Part shown: one piece after another, positions 61,610-64,000 of the stretch | Layout: the number at the start of each line of letters is the position of its first letter | Numbering within the stretch: position 1 is the first letter of the stretch | DNA from: Vibrio inusitatus | GTDB taxonomy: Bacteria > Pseudomonadota > Gammaproteobacteria > Enterobacterales > Vibrionaceae | Length of the DNA: 64,000 nucleotides | Direction of reading: 5' to 3' | Assembly: GCA_024346935.1 (NCBI GenBank) | Contig: AP024878.1 | Coordinates: 186,001 to 250,000 of the forward strand | Program-made: the position numbers and the translations under genes | Notes under the pieces: generated by a model | The model's database searches: none | What the model was told of the DNA's origin: nothing | What the model saw: only the letters and a program-made list of their open reading frames with translations

Positions 61610-61632
61610 TAATAATCCGTAAGGAGCAACAA

Positions 61633-62022
61633 ATGCGTAATTACGAAATCGTATTTATGGTGCACCCTGATCAAAGCGAGCAAGTTGCTGGCATGATCGA
61701 GCGTTACACTGGTTCTATCACTGAAGCTGGCGGTACTGTACACCGTCTAGAAGACTGGGGTCGTCGTCAACTGGCTTACCCAATCAACAAGCTTCATAAA
61801 GCTCACTACGTTCTTATGAACGTTGAAGCTGATCAAGCTGTGATCGACGAGCTAGAAACTGCTTTCCGTTTTAACGATGCAGTTCTACGCAACATGATCA
61901 TGCGCACTAAAGGCGCTGTGACTGAGCAATCAATTATGCTTAAGCAAAAAGAAGAGCGTGCTGAACGTGCTCCTCGTCGCGAAGAGCGTACTGAAGCTAA
62001 GCCAGAAGCATCTGCTGAGTAA
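61633..62022 (+). CDS. rpsF: Small-subunit ribosomal protein S6
   Basis: S6 binds 16S rRNA on the platform together with S18. The 129 residues begin [18 protein letters not shown] and keep [22 protein letters not shown]; the acidic/basic tail ([17 protein letters not shown]) may be extended by glutamylation as in E. coli. TAAGGAG precedes the ATG. First gene of rpsF-priB-rpsR-rplI. Confidence 0.98.
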   Translation: MRNYEIVFMVHPDQSEQVAGMIERYTGSITEAGGTVHRLEDWGRRQLAYPINKLHKAHYVLMNVEADQAVIDELETAFRFNDAVLRNMIMRTKGAVTEQSIMLKQKEERAERAPRREERTEAKPEASAE

Positions 62023-62030
62023 TTGATTGT

Positions 62031-62333
62031 ATGACCAATCGAATGGACTTAAGCGGCATTGTTGCTAAAGACCCAATTCGAACGCAAAGCCCCTCGGGGA
62101 TATCGCATTGCCAATTTTGGCTCGAGCATCGCTCAAATGTGATGGAAGCTGAGCTTCCAAGACAGGTTTACTGTCGAATGCCTGTAGTGGTGAGTGGCAA
62201 AGGGTCACACACATTAACTCAAGAACTAGTTAAAGGCAGTACAATCAGGGTAAGCGGCTTTGTTGCTTATCAAATGAGTCGAAACGGCTCAGGAAAACTG
62301 GTTTTACATGCCCAAGATATCACTCAAATTTAA
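62031..62333 (+). CDS. priB: Primosomal replication protein N (PriB)
   Basis: PriB is a dimeric OB-fold single-strand DNA-binding protein that helps PriA restart stalled forks. The 100 residues resemble SSB (MDLSGIVAKDPIRTQSPSGI, then CQFWLEHRS, VRVSGFVAY-type GSTIRVSGFV). It lies 8 bp after rpsF, its constant place among gammaproteobacterial ribosomal genes. Confidence 0.95.
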   Translation: MTNRMDLSGIVAKDPIRTQSPSGISHCQFWLEHRSNVMEAELPRQVYCRMPVVVSGKGSHTLTQELVKGSTIRVSGFVAYQMSRNGSGKLVLHAQDITQI

Positions 62334-62346
62334 GATCAGGAGATAG

Positions 62347-62577
<231 letters not shown>

Positions 62578-62609
62578 TCGGCACCGTTTATTAAATAGAG
62601 GATTAAATA

Positions 62610-63062
62610 ATGCAAGTTATTCTACTTGATAAAATCGGTAACCTAGGTGCACTTGGCGATACTGTTAATGTTAAATCTGGTTACGCTCGTAACTACCTTA
62701 TTCCTCAAAATAAGGCAGTAATGGCTACTAAAGCTAACGTTGAAATGTTTGAAGCTCGTCGTGCTGAACTAGAAGCTAAAGTTGCTGAGCAACTAACTGC
62801 TGCTCAAGCTCGTGCTGAGAAAGTTAACACTCTAGAAGCAGTTGTTATCGCTTCTAAAGCTGGTGACGAAGGCAAACTATTCGGTTCTATCGGTACTCGT
62901 GACATCGCTGACGCTGTTACAGCTGCTGGCGTTGAAGTTGCTAAGAGCGAAGTTCGTCTTCCTGAAGGCGCACTACGTAACACTGGTGAGTTCGAAGTAA
63001 GCGTTCAACTTCACTCTGAAGTTTTCGCAACTGTGAACCTACAAGTTGTACCTGCAGAGTAA
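62610..63062 (+). CDS. rplI: Large-subunit ribosomal protein L9
   Basis: L9 binds 23S rRNA at the base of the L1 stalk and helps keep the reading frame. The N-terminal domain ([20 protein letters not shown], then [20 protein letters not shown]) is joined by a long helix to a C-terminal domain with [14 protein letters not shown]. The length of 150 is normal. It is the last gene of the operon and is followed by a strong terminator. Confidence 0.98.
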   Translation: MQVILLDKIGNLGALGDTVNVKSGYARNYLIPQNKAVMATKANVEMFEARRAELEAKVAEQLTAAQARAEKVNTLEAVVIASKAGDEGKLFGSIGTRDIADAVTAAGVEVAKSEVRLPEGALRNTGEFEVSVQLHSEVFATVNLQVVPAE

Positions 63063-63085
63063 TTCTTTACTCTAAAGACGATTTG

Positions 63086-63117
63086 AAAACACCGGCCTTG
63101 GCCGGTGTTTTTTTTAT
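63086..63117. terminator. Bidirectional terminator after rplI
   Basis: ACACCGGC-CTTG-GCCGGTGT with A4 before and T8 after, between convergent rplI and the DUF481 gene. Confidence 0.9.
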
Positions 63118-63134
63118 CTAAAATATGGGGATAG

Positions 63135-63893
63135 CTAAAAAAGGAACAATAAGTTTACCGACAGTATAGAGTCTGTATTACTCAATCCATTTGGAACCTT
63201 ATTGTGATATTGGCGGTTATGTACCAATTTAAGCGCTATATCAGCGGTGATTTCATTGATTACTGAAATCTCTGTATCGGTACGGGTATTACTTTCACCA
63301 GCAACCACAGTCAGTTTTCCACCAATCGACAATGTTTTAATGGGCTTCCAAGTCGCAGCCAAGTTGCCACGAATGATCGCCTCTTTAACGACGTCAGGAA
63401 AAACAATGTCATCATCATCGATCTCATCAAGGTTGGGTTCTTGATAGCGATAGCCGGGACCTAGTTCGCCTTCTATTAGCCAATGTTTACTGTTAGTTAA
63501 CTGATAACCTAGACCAGCAGATATGGTGTAATCTGTATAGTAAGCGCTGTATTTCGAGTCATAGCCACTAAAACTTGAATATGCATAGCTCTTGGAGCCT
63601 AACTTATAATCCGCTTGAAGGTCGTAGGTTGATTGACGTTTATCTTCTTCCCCGTCTTTGTATAACAGGTAATATTTCCATTCGCCGGTTGCACGATAGC
63701 GGTTCTTGGTGTATTCGCCACTGAGTCGAGCGTTTAGCGATTCAGAATCTGAATTTCCAGAGTGAGCCTGATAACCAAATTCTACTTCGCTCTTGAAGGG
63801 GGAAGGGCTCTCGATATCCGTATCAGTAAGCTCTTCCGCATGGAGCACTGAGCACATCAGAGACCCCAGACAAAATAGCAGTTTTTTCGACAC
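63135..63893 (-). CDS. DUF481 family outer-membrane beta-barrel protein
   Basis: The 252-residue preprotein has a signal peptide (MSKKLLFCLGSLMCSVLHA). The mature part alternates polar and aromatic residues in strand-like stretches (VEFGYQAHSGNSDSESLNAR, GEWKYYLLYKDGEEDKRQST) and ends in Phe (SVNLLFLF), the usual signal for Bam-dependent outer-membrane insertion. The GYQxxSGNS opening is typical of DUF481 (YdiY type), whose function is unknown. The start is GTG with GAGG upstream. Confidence 0.85.
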   Translation of the reverse strand: MSKKLLFCLGSLMCSVLHAEELTDTDIESPSPFKSEVEFGYQAHSGNSDSESLNARLSGEYTKNRYRATGEWKYYLLYKDGEEDKRQSTYDLQADYKLGSKSYAYSSFSGYDSKYSAYYTDYTISAGLGYQLTNSKHWLIEGELGPGYRYQEPNLDEIDDDDIVFPDVVKEAIIRGNLAATWKPIKTLSIGGKLTVVAGESNTRTDTEISVINEITADIALKLVHNRQYHNKVPNGLSNTDSILSVNLLFLF

Positions 63894-64000
63894 GAAATAC
63901 CTCTAGCATAAAATAGCGCTGGCGCATTGTACCCCAACTTATTGATTAAGCGTCAAGCTTAGGTAAAAATTATACAATGGGTGTCCACTCAACTTCAAAC

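Overview
This is a gene-dense housekeeping stretch of a gammaproteobacterial chromosome. Gene content, order and protein sequences point to Vibrionaceae, most likely a Vibrio; I cannot name the species. Supporting signs are the cpxRA/cpxP-fieF-pfkA block, the efp/epmB and frdABCD/epmA pairs, the long queG-tsaE-amiB-mutL-miaA-hfq-hflXKC-purA-nsrR-rnr-rlmB block, and a tRNA-Gly/tRNA-fMet array. There is no prophage, integron, CRISPR array or recognisable insertion sequence.

Layout. 1-3.7 kb: end of fxsA, trmL, the Cpx envelope-stress operon (cpxRA) divergent from cpxP, then a small unannotated gene convergent with cpxP. 3.8-9.4 kb: fieF, glycolysis/gluconeogenesis genes (pfkA, tpiA, glpX), a tautomerase, a DUF805 protein and zapB. 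9.5-15.7 kb: envC, gpmI, then yibN-secB-gpsA-cysE. 15.7-27.5 kb: MATE pump, groESL with a sigma-32 promoter, a large secreted pullulanase, modF (with a lost ATP site), ybiT and a small secreted repeat protein. 27.6-33.8 kb: epmB/efp and frdDCBA/epmA, so all the genes for EF-P beta-lysylation lie within about 6 kb. 33.9-41.5 kb: DMT transporter, ugpQ, a DASS carboxylate transporter, rraA, menA, a TetR regulator, psd and rsgA. 41.7-43.5 kb: orn and an array of five tRNA-Gly and four initiator tRNA genes. 43.5-44.1 kb: a non-coding region with clustered DnaA boxes. 44.1-61.2 kb: the queG to rlmB block, with hmp inserted next to nsrR. 61.6-63.1 kb: rpsF-priB-rpsR-rplI. 63.1-63.9 kb: a DUF481 outer-membrane protein.

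Links between genes: EnvC and AmiB are an activator/amidase pair for septum splitting. NsrR probably controls hmp through a palindrome between them. CpxR probably controls cpxRA and cpxP through GTAAA-type boxes between them. EpmA and EpmB modify EF-P Lys34.

The most interesting region is 43.5-44.1 kb. It lies between the tRNA-Gly array and queG, the place where E. coli carries the DnaA-titrating locus datA, and it holds two perfect inverted DnaA boxes plus weaker ones and four GATC sites. Other points worth checking are tRNA-Gly 3'-end repeats resembling the E. coli rtT repeats, the dead P-loop in ModF, the 50-codon gene antisense to the cpxP 3' region, and a probable S6:S18 autoregulatory leader before rpsF.
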